From the NCBI GenBank assembly GCA_003523255.1, contig DPGH01000010.1, positions 31,740 through 95,739 of the forward strand: a stretch of DNA of 64,000 bases, written 5' to 3'. Origin of the DNA: Clostridiales bacterium. GTDB lineage: Bacteria; Bacillota; Clostridia; Christensenellales; Borkfalkiaceae. Positions 46,393-53,617 of the stretch are shown here, in pieces. Below the pieces are notes generated by a model. That model did no database searches. It was given only the letters and a program-made list of their open reading frames with translations, and was not told where the DNA came from. The translations under genes were made by a program, and so were the position numbers. Every line of letters begins with the position of its first letter. Position 1 is the first letter of the stretch.

Positions 46393-47919
46393 ATGCAACG
46401 GTTTTTGGATTGGCTGCTTACGGCGGTGCAAACGGTAAACGCTTATTTATCCGACTACGTGCTGGTTATTTTGCTTATCGGCGTAGGACTTTTTTACACC
46501 ATAAAGACGCGTTTCGTGCAAGTGCGGTGCTTTAAGCAGGGTATGAAAAAGGTTTTCGGCGATTTGAAGTTTTCGGACGATAAACATAAACACGGCATGA
46601 GTTCGTTTCAGGCGTTTACCACGGCAGTTGCGGCGCAAGTCGGCACGGGCAACATAGTCGGGGCGTGCGGCGCGATACTCGTCGGCGGGCCCGGCGCGAT
46701 TTTCTGGATGTGGATTATAGCGTTTCTCGGCATGGCGACTATTTATTCCGAAGCGGTTCTCGCGCAAAAAACGAGAAAAGTTTTGCCGGACGGCTCTATT
46801 CAGGGCGGACCCGTTTATTACATAAGAGAAGCATTTAAAGGTAAATTCGGAAAATTTCTCGCGGGGTTTTTCGCGGTGGCGATAATAATCGCTCTCGGTT
46901 TTATCGGGTCTATGGTTCAGTCTAACTCGATAGCAAGCGCGGTTACGAGCGTTTCCGAAAGCATTCCCTCATGGGTTAAGTGGGTCGTAGGCGCGTTCGT
47001 CGCGATAACCGCGGCGATAATATTTATCGGCGGCGTAAAAAGGATAGCCTCGGTTACCGAAAAACTCGTTCCTATTATGGCGGTGATATATCTTCTCGGC
47101 GGCGTAATTATAATTTGTTGCCGCATAACCGTCGTGCCGGAGGCATTGTGGATGATTTTAAAGTACGCCTTCACTCCCTCCGCGATAATAGGCGGCGGGC
47201 TCGGCTACGCGCTTAAAACCGCCGTAAGTATGGGTGCGAAACGCGGACTTTTTTCTAACGAAGCGGGTATGGGTTCTACTCCGCACGCGCATGCGCTCGC
47301 TAACGTAAAAACCCCGCACGAACAAGGCGTTACGGCTATGATAGGCGTGTTTTTCGATACTTTTGTAGTGCTTACGATGACCGCGCTTATAGTTATTACC
47401 ACGCTTTACGCGGGCGGCGGCGGGGTTGCGGCAACGTCGGAAAGCGCGATAGCGGCGGGCGCTTCTTCCGACGGAGTTCAAAACGCGGTTGCCGCCGCGG
47501 GGTACAACAAAAACAATCTCGTGCAGGCGGGCATTGCTTCGGTTTTCGGCGGCGGTAACGTCGGGCTTACCATCGGCGGCGTATTCGTGGCGGTGTGTTT
47601 GTTTTTCTTTGCGTTTTCCACTATAATCGGCTGGAACCTTTTCGGTAAAATAAATTTTATATATCTTTTCGGTAAAAAGTCCGCCGTCGTTTATTCAATA
47701 TTATCCGTTGCGTTCATTTTCGTGGGGGCGGGGCTTAAAGCCGACCTCGTGTGGGAGTGCGCCGACCTTGCAAACTATCTTATGGTAATACCTAACGTTA
47801 TGGCTTTGTTCGCGCTGTCCTCGCTCGTCGTTTCCGAACTGAAAGAAAACGGCAAAAAGTCTTTTAAAGATACACCTAACGAGGCTATCGGAGAGGGAAT
47901 TAAAGAGGAAACTAAATAA
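46393..47919 (+). CDS. Sodium:alanine/glycine symporter (AGCS family)
   Basis: A 508-residue membrane transporter with about 11 helices. Start at 46393 follows AAGGAGAAGG; any upstream frame would enter the terminator. AGCS signatures include FTTAVAAQVGTGNIVGACGA (about 80-100), GGGLGYALKTAVSMGAKRGLFSNEAGMGSTPHAHA (in parts, GLFSNEAGMGS near 296) and FAFSTIIGWN. With the glycine riboswitch upstream, glycine is the likely main substrate, used for uptake or for overflow control. Helix count is by eye. Confidence 0.93.
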   Translation: MQRFLDWLLTAVQTVNAYLSDYVLVILLIGVGLFYTIKTRFVQVRCFKQGMKKVFGDLKFSDDKHKHGMSSFQAFTTAVAAQVGTGNIVGACGAILVGGPGAIFWMWIIAFLGMATIYSEAVLAQKTRKVLPDGSIQGGPVYYIREAFKGKFGKFLAGFFAVAIIIALGFIGSMVQSNSIASAVTSVSESIPSWVKWVVGAFVAITAAIIFIGGVKRIASVTEKLVPIMAVIYLLGGVIIICCRITVVPEALWMILKYAFTPSAIIGGGLGYALKTAVSMGAKRGLFSNEAGMGSTPHAHALANVKTPHEQGVTAMIGVFFDTFVVLTMTALIVITTLYAGGGGVAATSESAIAAGASSDGVQNAVAAAGYNKNNLVQAGIASVFGGGNVGLTIGGVFVAVCLFFFAFSTIIGWNLFGKINFIYLFGKKSAVVYSILSVAFIFVGAGLKADLVWECADLANYLMVIPNVMALFALSSLVVSELKENGKKSFKDTPNEAIGEGIKEETK

Positions 47920-47941
47920 ACCCGAAAAATCGTATAAAAAC

Positions 47942-47970
47942 TTGATATTATAAAATTTTTGTGATACAAT
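47942..47970 (+). promoter_or_regulatory. Putative nagB promoter
   Basis: TTGATA (47942-47947), 17-base spacer, TACAAT (47965-47970), 33 bases before the ATG; GGAGAGG site lies between. Confidence 0.7.
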
Positions 47971-48003
47971 ATCGGCGAAGAAAATTTTTAACGGAGAGGC
48001 GTT

Positions 48004-48726
48004 ATGAAAATTATAATCACCAAAAATTATGAAGAAATGAGCGACAAAGCGTTCGAAGTCATGAAAGAAGTCGTCGTAAACAAACCCGACGCGGTTTTGG
48101 GTCTTGCGACCGGCACAACTCCTATCGGTCTGTATAAAAGAATGATAGAAGATTGCAAAAAAGGTACGAGTTATAAAAACATAAAAACCGTAAACCTTGA
48201 CGAATACAAGGGGCTCGATTATTCGAGCGACCAAAGTTACGTGTATTTTATGAGAGATAACCTTTTCGACCATATCGATATCGATCTTAAAAACACGAAT
48301 ATCGAAAACGGTAAAGCGGATGACGCAGATAAAGAGTGCGCAAGGTACAACGCTTTGCTCGAAAACATGCAACAGGATATTCAACTTTTGGGTCTCGGTT
48401 CTAACGGACATATCGCGTTTAACGAACCCGGCACCAAATTCGGCAGTCTGACCCACGTGGTAGACCTTACCGAAAGCACGATTAAAGACAATTCCAGACT
48501 TTTTAAGGATATTTCCGAAGTTCCCCGTCAGGCGTTTACGCAGGGACTTCGTAATATAATGAACGCAAAAAAGATACTTATTCTCGCAAACGGCGCAAAC
48601 AAAGCCAAGGCGGTATACGGTATGGTTAAGGGCGAAGTTACCGAAGCCCTTCCCGCAAGCGTTTTGCAACTTCATCCCGACTGCACGCTTATCGTAGACG
48701 AAGCGGCAGGAGCGTTGCTTAAATAA
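48004..48726 (+). CDS. nagB: Glucosamine-6-phosphate deaminase
   Basis: A 240-residue enzyme converting glucosamine 6-phosphate to fructose 6-phosphate and ammonia. Motifs: LGLATGTTPIGLYK (about 36-49), NLDEYKGLDYSSDQSY (about 66-81) with the catalytic Asp, and GLGSNGHIAFNEPG (about 131-144) with the catalytic His. It stands alone under its own promoter with no nagA beside it. Length is normal. It would link amino-sugar use (mucin or peptidoglycan) to glycolysis. Confidence 0.97.
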   Translation: MKIIITKNYEEMSDKAFEVMKEVVVNKPDAVLGLATGTTPIGLYKRMIEDCKKGTSYKNIKTVNLDEYKGLDYSSDQSYVYFMRDNLFDHIDIDLKNTNIENGKADDADKECARYNALLENMQQDIQLLGLGSNGHIAFNEPGTKFGSLTHVVDLTESTIKDNSRLFKDISEVPRQAFTQGLRNIMNAKKILILANGANKAKAVYGMVKGEVTEALPASVLQLHPDCTLIVDEAAGALLK

Positions 48727-48744
48727 GGTTTTTAATTAAAATCG

Positions 48745-48783
48745 CACGCCCCGAGAAAGATAGTTTTTCGGGGCGTGGTTTTA
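48745..48783 (+). terminator. Intrinsic terminator of nagB
   Basis: CACGCCCCGA and TCGGGGCGTG form a 10-bp stem around GAAAGATAGTTTT, followed by GTTTTAT. Confidence 0.85.
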
Positions 48784-48851
48784 TATTTGCAACGTTTATA
48801 AAATAATTTTCGGCAAGAAGAAAAATTTTTCGCAAAACGGCGAAAATATAA

Positions 48852-48880
48852 TTGACAATATCTTTTAATTTAGTTATAAT
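48852..48880 (+). promoter_or_regulatory. Consensus promoter of the tRNA pair
   Basis: TTGACA (48852-48857), 17-base spacer, TATAAT (48875-48880): perfect consensus, 43 bases before tRNA-Met. Confidence 0.85.
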
Positions 48881-48923
48881 ACATAAGCATTTATCGAGAA
48901 CTTAACTCGGTGTTATGCCATAT

Positions 48924-49000
48924 GGCGGCGTAGCTTAGTTGGTTAGAGCGGCCGGTTCATACCCGGCAGGTCGTCGGTTCGACTCTGACCGCCGCTACCA
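48924..49000 (+). tRNA. tRNA-Met (anticodon CAT)
   Basis: A 77-nt cloverleaf with encoded CCA. Acceptor GGCGGCG/CGCCGCT, anticodon stem GCCGG/CCGGC around loop TTCATAC, T arm GTCGG-TTCGACT-CTGAC. It lacks the three G-C pairs of initiator tRNA in the anticodon stem, so it is an elongator Met tRNA or an Ile tRNA modified to lysidine. Confidence 0.93.
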
Positions 49001-49067
49001 GAATATAAGCGGCGTCAGCCGAAAAACATATATAGTAAAAGCGCTTTTACGGCGCAACAGCAAATAC

Positions 49068-49142
49068 GGCCCCTTGGTCAAGCGGTTAAGACACCACCCT
49101 TTCACGGTGGTATCATGGGTTCGAATCCCGTAGGGGTCACCA
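49068..49142 (+). tRNA. tRNA-Glu (anticodon TTC), integration target
   Basis: A 75-nt cloverleaf with encoded CCA: acceptor GGCCCCT/AGGGGTC, anticodon loop CTTTCAC within ACCACC/GGTGGT, T arm ATGGG-TTCGAAT-CCCGT. Its last 23 bases start the 121-bp repeat that recurs at 62758, so it is the attachment site of the element to its right; integration leaves the tRNA intact. Confidence 0.95.
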
Positions 49143-49240
49143 AAAACGGTGGTTTTTGATTAAAAAACGGTCAAAAATCGCCGTTTTTTTGTTTTAAACC
49201 CCTATTTTAACCGCAAAAAGTTGTCAAAAAAGTTGTCAAA
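49120..49240 (+). repeat. Left attachment repeat (attL)
   Basis: 121 bp repeated at 62758-62878 with two mismatches (49180 G versus A; 49219 A versus G). It contains the tRNA-Glu 3' end, an intrinsic terminator and two GTTGTCAAA motifs (49220, 49232) that look like integrase arm sites. Confidence 0.95.
49143..49193 (+). terminator. Terminator after tRNA-Glu, inside attL
   Basis: AAAACGGTGGTTTTTGA pairs with TCAAAAATCGCCGTTTT (two wobble pairs) around TTAAAAAACGG, followed by more T. A copy with a base change lies in the right repeat. Confidence 0.85.
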
Positions 49241-49272
49241 ATTCTGACAACCGAAAGCCGAAAAAACCCTGT

Positions 49273-50505
49273 CTAAAACTGAATTTTTAAGCCCTCTTTC
49301 AAAAGATATTCGTCCGACAAATCGGTGTACGTGTTCCCCAACGTTCCCGAAGAATGCCCCACGAACTCTTTAAGCGCGGGGAGTGCTACGCCGCATTCTA
49401 CGCATTTAGTATAAAACGTCGTGCGCAGGTCGTACAGTATGTGATTAGAAAGAATTTCTTTAAACTTTCGGCGCAAGTAGTCCGGGTCGCTTAAATACAG
49501 CGGTTCTTTAAGATACGGCTTTAAGTTCTCGCAGATAGGTATTTTTTTGTACTCCGTGCGCTTGGTCTTTCGCTTCGAGTTTACGGCAACGATAAATTCG
49601 CCGTCGATTTTAACCGTTTTCAGTTCGTTGGGGCGTAGCCCGGTATAAAGCAGTATCATAAACGGCATTTTAAGCGGCGAGGCTTCGAGGCTCGTTTTTA
49701 AATGCGCTATCTCTTCCGAAGTCAGAGCGGTGCCGCTTTTGCGCTCGTGTTGCGCATGATAAACTATGCTCATAGGGTTGCGCGTGATTATCCCGTGAGA
49801 TATCGCGCCCCGGAAAATGATAGTTAATAGGGAAAACGTTTCGTCTGCGGTTTTGCCCTTGCCGGCGTTAGTGATTTCGTCGATAATGTTCTGGCACTCG
49901 CTCGGGTTAATTTCTTTGATAGGTTTATTGCCGAAAAACGGCTTTAAGTAATTTTTGAAAATGTTGTTGTTCGAGTAGTAAGTTTGCGCTGCAAGTTTCC
50001 GCTTTCTGAATTTTTCAAAGTAGTATTCGGTAAAGTCCGCAAAGCGCTGCGGTATGCCGTTAAGGTCAATCGTTATTCGTTTTTTAGGCGGACCGTATTT
50101 TAAAATGCGCCGAATTTTGGCGACTGTCTCTTCTTTCGTTTTGCCGTAAACGTAGCAACGCTTTCCTTTAACGAGTATATATCCCATGTATCGACCGTCT
50201 TTGCGCGGTTGCGACGCAACGGATATACCCGGTAGGTCTATCTTCATTTCTTCTTTCTCCTTTTTAGATAAAGCCTTTTTACGTTTATTCGGTTGTGAAG
50301 CAACGGGGTTTTCCTGCGGGCGGCAGGTCGTTATTTTATAGCCCGCCCTTTCGGCAAAGGCTAAAAAATCAATAAGTTTGGCGCCTTTTTCGGGCGGGTG
50401 TTGCGCCGTTCCCGGCATGCCGCCGGAAGCGTTTTCCGCTTCGGCGCATATCTCTATCAGGCGCATTGCGATTTCTTTTAATTCCGATAAAACTTTTTCC
50501 GTCAT
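49273..50505 (-). CDS. int: Tyrosine recombinase (phage-type integrase)
   Basis: A 410-residue integrase adjacent to and reading toward attL. An N-terminal arm-binding region with AP2-like strands (about 95-135, KDGRYMGYILVKGKRCYVYG), a core-binding SAM-like domain (150-240) and a catalytic domain. Catalytic residues seen: Arg291 (TGLRPNE), Lys in the KRKTKRTEYKK beta-hairpin, Arg361 (YDLRTTF), His384 (GHSS) and nucleophile Tyr393. The usual His three residues before the second Arg is Tyr358, an unusual substitution. It excises and integrates the element at tRNA-Glu. Confidence 0.95.
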   Translation of the reverse strand: MTEKVLSELKEIAMRLIEICAEAENASGGMPGTAQHPPEKGAKLIDFLAFAERAGYKITTCRPQENPVASQPNKRKKALSKKEKEEMKIDLPGISVASQPRKDGRYMGYILVKGKRCYVYGKTKEETVAKIRRILKYGPPKKRITIDLNGIPQRFADFTEYYFEKFRKRKLAAQTYYSNNNIFKNYLKPFFGNKPIKEINPSECQNIIDEITNAGKGKTADETFSLLTIIFRGAISHGIITRNPMSIVYHAQHERKSGTALTSEEIAHLKTSLEASPLKMPFMILLYTGLRPNELKTVKIDGEFIVAVNSKRKTKRTEYKKIPICENLKPYLKEPLYLSDPDYLRRKFKEILSNHILYDLRTTFYTKCVECGVALPALKEFVGHSSGTLGNTYTDLSDEYLLKEGLKIQF

Positions 50506-50638
50506 GTAGACCCCTTTTTTAGGGGTATTTTAACGCAAAAAAGTATATATATTTTAATATAAATTTAAAAATCTATCCTATACGCAAAGTATAAATAACA
50601 TCTCGGTATAGGATAGATTTTTACTTTTTTATTAGTTT

Positions 50639-51490
50639 TTATCTTTGTTTCGGGGGCAGTTCTTTTTTCGCTTCGAGGGCGGCTTTGTTTTCCGCGTTGG
50701 CGGAAGATATAACCGAATGTCCGAGCGTTTTTTCAACGGCTTTTCTCGCTTGCTTTGCCGTTTCGCCGCCGGCTTTCGCAACGGACCGACTTTCGTCAAA
50801 CGTTTGCGGGTCTGTCTGCTTCGATAAGTTGGTCGTCGTTGCCTCGGCAAGCATGTTTAAAATCAATTCAAGGTCGGTCATGTTGTCGCGCAGACTTTCT
50901 TTTTTCAGGTTTTTAAATTCTTTATACTCTTTAACCGATAGCCCGCTCCACGCTTTCGTCATTTCGTTGGTTAAAATGGCGTATTCTTTGCTTTCGGTTA
51001 TCCCGCGCGAGTTCCACTCGTCGGTCAATTCGTTGCGCACCGTTACGGATAGCATGCGCTGGTTTATCCAGTCTTGCGGGTAACCTTTTTTTCTGTAATA
51101 CTCCACGCCCCGGGCGATTGCCTTTTCCGGGTCGGCTATTTCGTCCAGACGTTCGGCGCCGACTTTTGCAAGCCAAACCTTAAACGGCTCCGCTTTGGGA
51201 GAGGGGATAGACTGAATCAGCCTTAACACGCCTTTCGTGTTTAAGCAATCGGTTTTATAATATTTTCCGTCTGCCGATTGTATTTTCAGTCCGTGACAAT
51301 CTGTCACGACCTCGCTTTCTTCTTTCTTTAATCGCTGTTTTAGTTTACGCCAGTATGCGCCCGGGTCTTTACTTGCGGAGTCTGCTAAAACGTTGCAAAC
51401 GTCTACGACGGAAAAATACCAGTCTTCTTCGTCGGCGTTCCATAACGTACGTATCTGCTTGTTTTCAAAAATCTTTAACTTGTTATCCAT
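50639..51490 (-). CDS. BRO-N / DinD-like antirepressor
   Basis: Start at 51490 (GGGAG site upstream) gives 283 residues. The N-terminal 110 residues are a BRO-N domain (KIFENKQIRTLWNADEEDWY, FSVVDVCNVLADS), typical of phage antirepressors. The second half matches DinD-like proteins: AKVGAERLDEIADPE, YYRKKGYPQDWINQRML, YKEFKNLKKESLRDNMTDLE. It lies next to repressor genes in the lysogeny arm, so it probably inactivates a repressor upon DNA damage or superinfection. The DinD/LexA link is family knowledge; no LexA box was identified here. Confidence 0.85.
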   Translation of the reverse strand: MDNKLKIFENKQIRTLWNADEEDWYFSVVDVCNVLADSASKDPGAYWRKLKQRLKKEESEVVTDCHGLKIQSADGKYYKTDCLNTKGVLRLIQSIPSPKAEPFKVWLAKVGAERLDEIADPEKAIARGVEYYRKKGYPQDWINQRMLSVTVRNELTDEWNSRGITESKEYAILTNEMTKAWSGLSVKEYKEFKNLKKESLRDNMTDLELILNMLAEATTTNLSKQTDPQTFDESRSVAKAGGETAKQARKAVEKTLGHSVISSANAENKAALEAKKELPPKQR

Positions 51491-51509
51491 AGTTCTACTC
51501 CCGCGCAGG

Positions 51510-51869
51510 TTAAGCCCGGCGTTCTTTTGAGATAGAAGTTGCTTTTCGTGCAAACGATTCGGCGGTAATCTCTATCGCGGTTTTACCGACGTCGTTTGAC
51601 AGTCTGTAATTTTTAATAATCTCCGCCTCTTTATCGTTCAAGCCTGCGGTCGCCACGTGGCTGACGTTGCCGTCAAGATAGGGTTCTTTGCCTACCAAAC
51701 AATCCAGACTTACATTAAAAAAATTACTCAATTTAAGAAGATTTTCAATAGACGGTTCAATACGTCCCTTTTCCCACTCGCAAAGATTGCCGGCGGAAAT
51801 ACCCAAATAGTCCGCAAGGTCTTTTTGCTTTATTCCACGTTCTTCGCGTAATTCTTTAAGTTTTAACAT
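51510..51869 (-). CDS. XRE-family repressor C (shared tail)
   Basis: A 119-residue protein: N-terminal helix-turn-helix (LKELREERGIKQKDLADYLG, then SAGNLCEWEKGRIEPS) and a C-terminal 55-residue module. The last 50 residues (from GNVSH to SKERRA) are nearly identical to the tail of the repressor at 52236-52601, while the HTH halves differ. It overlaps the neighbouring repressor by 14 bases, indicating co-translation. A phage-type repressor or competitor; partner unknown. Confidence 0.85.
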   Translation of the reverse strand: MLKLKELREERGIKQKDLADYLGISAGNLCEWEKGRIEPSIENLLKLSNFFNVSLDCLVGKEPYLDGNVSHVATAGLNDKEAEIIKNYRLSNDVGKTAIEITAESFARKATSISKERRA

Positions 51870-52212
51870 TTATTACGTTGTTACTTGATTTGCTCGTAAA
51901 AGGTGTTGTTTTAGCAAACGCCTTTGCCGTTAGTTCTATTGCATTACGACCTTCTTCATTTGCTAAACGATAGACTTTAATAATTTCCAACTCTTTTTCG
52001 GTAATAATAGAAGCGTTTACGCTTGGAGAAAACTCTAAAAGATAGTCGGTTGTTACGTTGAAAAAAAGTGCAAGTTGTTTTATTTTTTCAATGCTCGGCT
52101 CGCTTTTACCCGTTTCCCAGTTGTTATAGGTAGATTTCGATACTTGGAAAATAACGCTCATTTCACGGGTTGTTAAATTTCTTTCTTTTCTCAATTTAGT
52201 AAGATTAGTCAT
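51856..52212 (-). CDS. XRE-family repressor D
   Basis: A 118-residue protein with the HTH TKLRKERNLTTREMSVIFQV then STYNNWETGKSEPS, and a tail related to but diverged from those of its two neighbours (EKELEIIKVYRLANEEGRNAIELTAKAFAK). It is more AT-rich than the flanking copies. The three genes form a tandem family. Same-strand order downstream of the leaderless repressor suggests one transcript. Confidence 0.85.
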   Translation of the reverse strand: MTNLTKLRKERNLTTREMSVIFQVSKSTYNNWETGKSEPSIEKIKQLALFFNVTTDYLLEFSPSVNASIITEKELEIIKVYRLANEEGRNAIELTAKAFAKTTPFTSKSSNNVINVKT

Positions 52213-52235
52213 AAAAATTTATCTTTTTCAAAGTT

Positions 52236-52601
52236 TTATGCCCGGCGTTCTTTTGAGATAGAGGTCGCTTTTCGTGCAAACGATTCGGCGGTAATCTCTA
52301 TCGCGGTTTTGCCGACGTCGTTTGACAATCTGTAGTTTTTTATAATCTCCGCCTCTTTGTCGTTTAAGCCTGCGGTCACCACGTGGCTGACGTTTCCGTT
52401 AAAATCGTCTTCAATACCTAAAAGATAGTCGGTACTTACATCAAATATAATTGCAGTTTGTTTTATTATGTTTCCTGTCGGTTGACATTCGTTGCGTTCC
52501 CATCGTGTAATCATTGACTGGTCGCAATCGAGAAGTTCTGCTAATTTTTTTTGGGTTAGACCCTTTTTCTTCCTCAATTCTTTCAATTTTTCGCTAAACA
52601 T
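52236..52601 (-). CDS. XRE-family repressor E, probably the main lysogeny repressor
   Basis: Start at 52601 (121 residues) begins MFSEKLKELRKKKGLTQKKL, a textbook HTH; upstream codons (52688) run through promoter sequence and are unlikely to be translated. A TATAAT on the minus strand (52614-52609) lies only 8 bases before this ATG, so a transcript from it would be leaderless, as for lambda cI from PRM. Two operator-like palindromes lie between it and the rightward promoter. The C-terminal module equals that of the repressor at 51510. Role as CI-like repressor is inferred from position. Confidence 0.8.
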   Translation of the reverse strand: MFSEKLKELRKKKGLTQKKLAELLDCDQSMITRWERNECQPTGNIIKQTAIIFDVSTDYLLGIEDDFNGNVSHVVTAGLNDKEAEIIKNYRLSNDVGKTAIEITAESFARKATSISKERRA

Positions 52602-52633
52602 ACATTTTATTATAAAAAAAATGCAAAAAATCA

Positions 52634-52662
52634 TTGACAAAATGAATATTCTCATATATAAT
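52634..52662 (+). promoter_or_regulatory. Rightward promoter of the element
   Basis: TTGACA (52634-52639), 17-base spacer, TATAAT (52657-52662): perfect consensus pointing to the YopX-Zot arm. The spacer contains an operator-like repeat, so it is likely repressed in the lysogen. Confidence 0.8.
52641..52656. promoter_or_regulatory. Operator O1 (AATGA-N6-TCATA)
   Basis: AATGA at 52641-52645 and TCATA at 52652-52656 with a 6-base spacer lie in the -35/-10 spacer of the rightward promoter. Same half-sites as O2, 33 bp centre to centre (about three helical turns). Confidence 0.6.
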
Positions 52663-52672
52663 AAACGACAAT

Positions 52673-52690
52673 AAATGAGTTTACTCATTT
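52673..52690. promoter_or_regulatory. Operator O2 (perfect 18-bp palindrome)
   Basis: AAATGAGT and ACTCATTT around TT form a perfect palindrome 11 bases after the TATAAT of the rightward promoter. Includes AATGA-N6-TCATT, matching O1. Overlaps the 3' end of the 31-residue peptide frame. Confidence 0.7.
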
Positions 52691-52780
52691 TATGGCTTTG
52701 ACTTGCTTTTGTTTATGAGCCGTATGCTTGTTATATATAGCAGTGGCAATCGCTTTGCCGACGGCTTTAAATAAGTCCAT
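52685..52780 (-). CDS. 31-residue basic peptide at the regulatory hub
   Basis: Read from ATG 52780 with a TAGGAG site. The peptide is MDLFKAVGKAIATAIYNKHT followed by AHKQKQVKAIK, amphipathic then basic. Its stop lies in operator O2. It is the first gene after the leftward promoter at 52885-52857 and precedes the repressor genes. It has no signal peptide. Could be a leader peptide, a small regulator or a membrane-active peptide. The ribosome site and promoter support expression. Confidence 0.5.
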   Translation of the reverse strand: MDLFKAVGKAIATAIYNKHTAHKQKQVKAIK

Positions 52781-52856
52781 AATATGGAACTCCTAAAAAA
52801 AGGACAAAAAAATCAAAAAACCGCCTGGGTTTAATGAAAATTTGTCCGTTTAAGTG

Positions 52857-52885
52857 ATTATATCACGAAAGCGTTAGGGGGTCAA
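52857..52885 (-). promoter_or_regulatory. Leftward promoter of the lysogeny arm
   Basis: On the minus strand TTGACC (52885-52880), 17-base spacer and TATAAT (52862-52857), about 75 bases before the 31-residue peptide. A GGACAAA/TTTGTCC inverted repeat followed by T7 lies in its early transcript, a possible attenuator. Confidence 0.65.
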
Positions 52886-53097
52886 CCATATCGGGAACCC
52901 GCCCGGGTTATACATCTCGCCCGGGTGGGGAGATAAACGAAGAGATTAAAACGGACCCTACAACTTTATAATTTTTGCTAAAAACGCCGTTCGGGTTTGG
53001 TAAATACTGAAATATTCCACAATGTGAAAGTTTTTGTCCGTTTATTTCCACCGAGCGGCGTTTTTATAGAAACTTTACCCCGAACGGGGTTAAAAAT

Positions 53098-53120
53098 AAA
53101 TTTACTTTAACGGAGAGTAA
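53098..53120 (+). repeat. 23-bp repeated ribosome-site region (copy 1)
   Basis: A 23-bp stretch containing TTTACTTTAACGGAGAGTAA precedes the YopX start and recurs exactly at 53591-53613 ahead of the next gene, so the translation initiation region was duplicated. Confidence 0.85.
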
Positions 53121-53127
53121 CGAAAAA

Positions 53128-53586
53128 ATGAAAAGAAGACTGATACTTTACAGGGCAAAGGCGAAAGAGAGTAACGAGTGGATATACGGCGACGTCATAG
53201 ACCACCCGACGAAGAGAACGCGCATACGACACTTTGTTAATACACAATACACGGGCGCAAGGTTCGTAGAAGACCCCGTTTTGCCGGACACGGTAAGCGA
53301 GTATACGGGCAAAGAAGATAAAAAAGGCAAAAGAATATTCGAGGGCGACGTTTTGAGGTTTCATTATTCTTTTCCGGACGTAACGGGTACTTTGTTGTCC
53401 GGAGACGAAGATTACGTAGTCGCATGGAGCAAAGAGCAAGCGGGCTGGTACTTGTATTCTTCTTCTTACGACGAAGAGGACGGGTTAAGCGGTACGGACA
53501 CGCTTTTCGAGGTGGTCGGCAACGTATACGACAACCCGGATATGTTAAAAGGACGTCAAAAGTTTTTAGCGTTTAAGACGATATAA
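53128..53586 (+). CDS. YopX family phage protein
   Basis: A 152-residue protein with the YopX pattern: RRLILYRAKAKESNEWIYGD, then DTVSEYTGKEDKKGKRIFEGD, a VAWSKEQAGWYL core and the closing VVGNVYDNPDML. YopX proteins are common in temperate phages of Bacillota; their function is unknown. It is the first sizable gene of the rightward arm. GGAGAG site present. Confidence 0.9.
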   Translation: MKRRLILYRAKAKESNEWIYGDVIDHPTKRTRIRHFVNTQYTGARFVEDPVLPDTVSEYTGKEDKKGKRIFEGDVLRFHYSFPDVTGTLLSGDEDYVVAWSKEQAGWYLYSSSYDEEDGLSGTDTLFEVVGNVYDNPDMLKGRQKFLAFKTI

Positions 53587-53590
53587 CGAA

Positions 53591-53613
53591 AAATTTACTT
53601 TAACGGAGAGTAA
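53591..53613 (+). repeat. 23-bp repeated ribosome-site region (copy 2)
   Basis: Identical copy of 53098-53120, immediately upstream of the 60-residue gene at 53618. Confidence 0.85.
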
Positions 53614-53617
53614 AAGA

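Larger units (their letters stand above)
52781..53127. other. Gene-free regulatory region with inverted repeats
   Basis: About 350 bases without a convincing gene. It holds the leftward promoter, three copies of the 8-base word GTCCGTTT (52844-52851 and 53036-53043 plus, 52948-52955 minus), two CCCGGG sites (52902, 52920) and a long-loop inverted repeat (AAAACGCCG at 52981-52989 with CGGCGTTTT at 53056-53064) ending in T, a possible terminator. A replication or control site is plausible. Confidence 0.45.

Noticed and set aside
47701..48675. 324-codon antisense frame across the symporter and nagB
   Set aside because: Spans two well-supported sense genes and looks like a codon-usage shadow.
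52236..52688. Longer 150-residue version of repressor E
   Set aside because: The extra N-terminal codons lie over promoter and operator sequence and are hydrophobic junk; start at 52601 gives a normal HTH protein.
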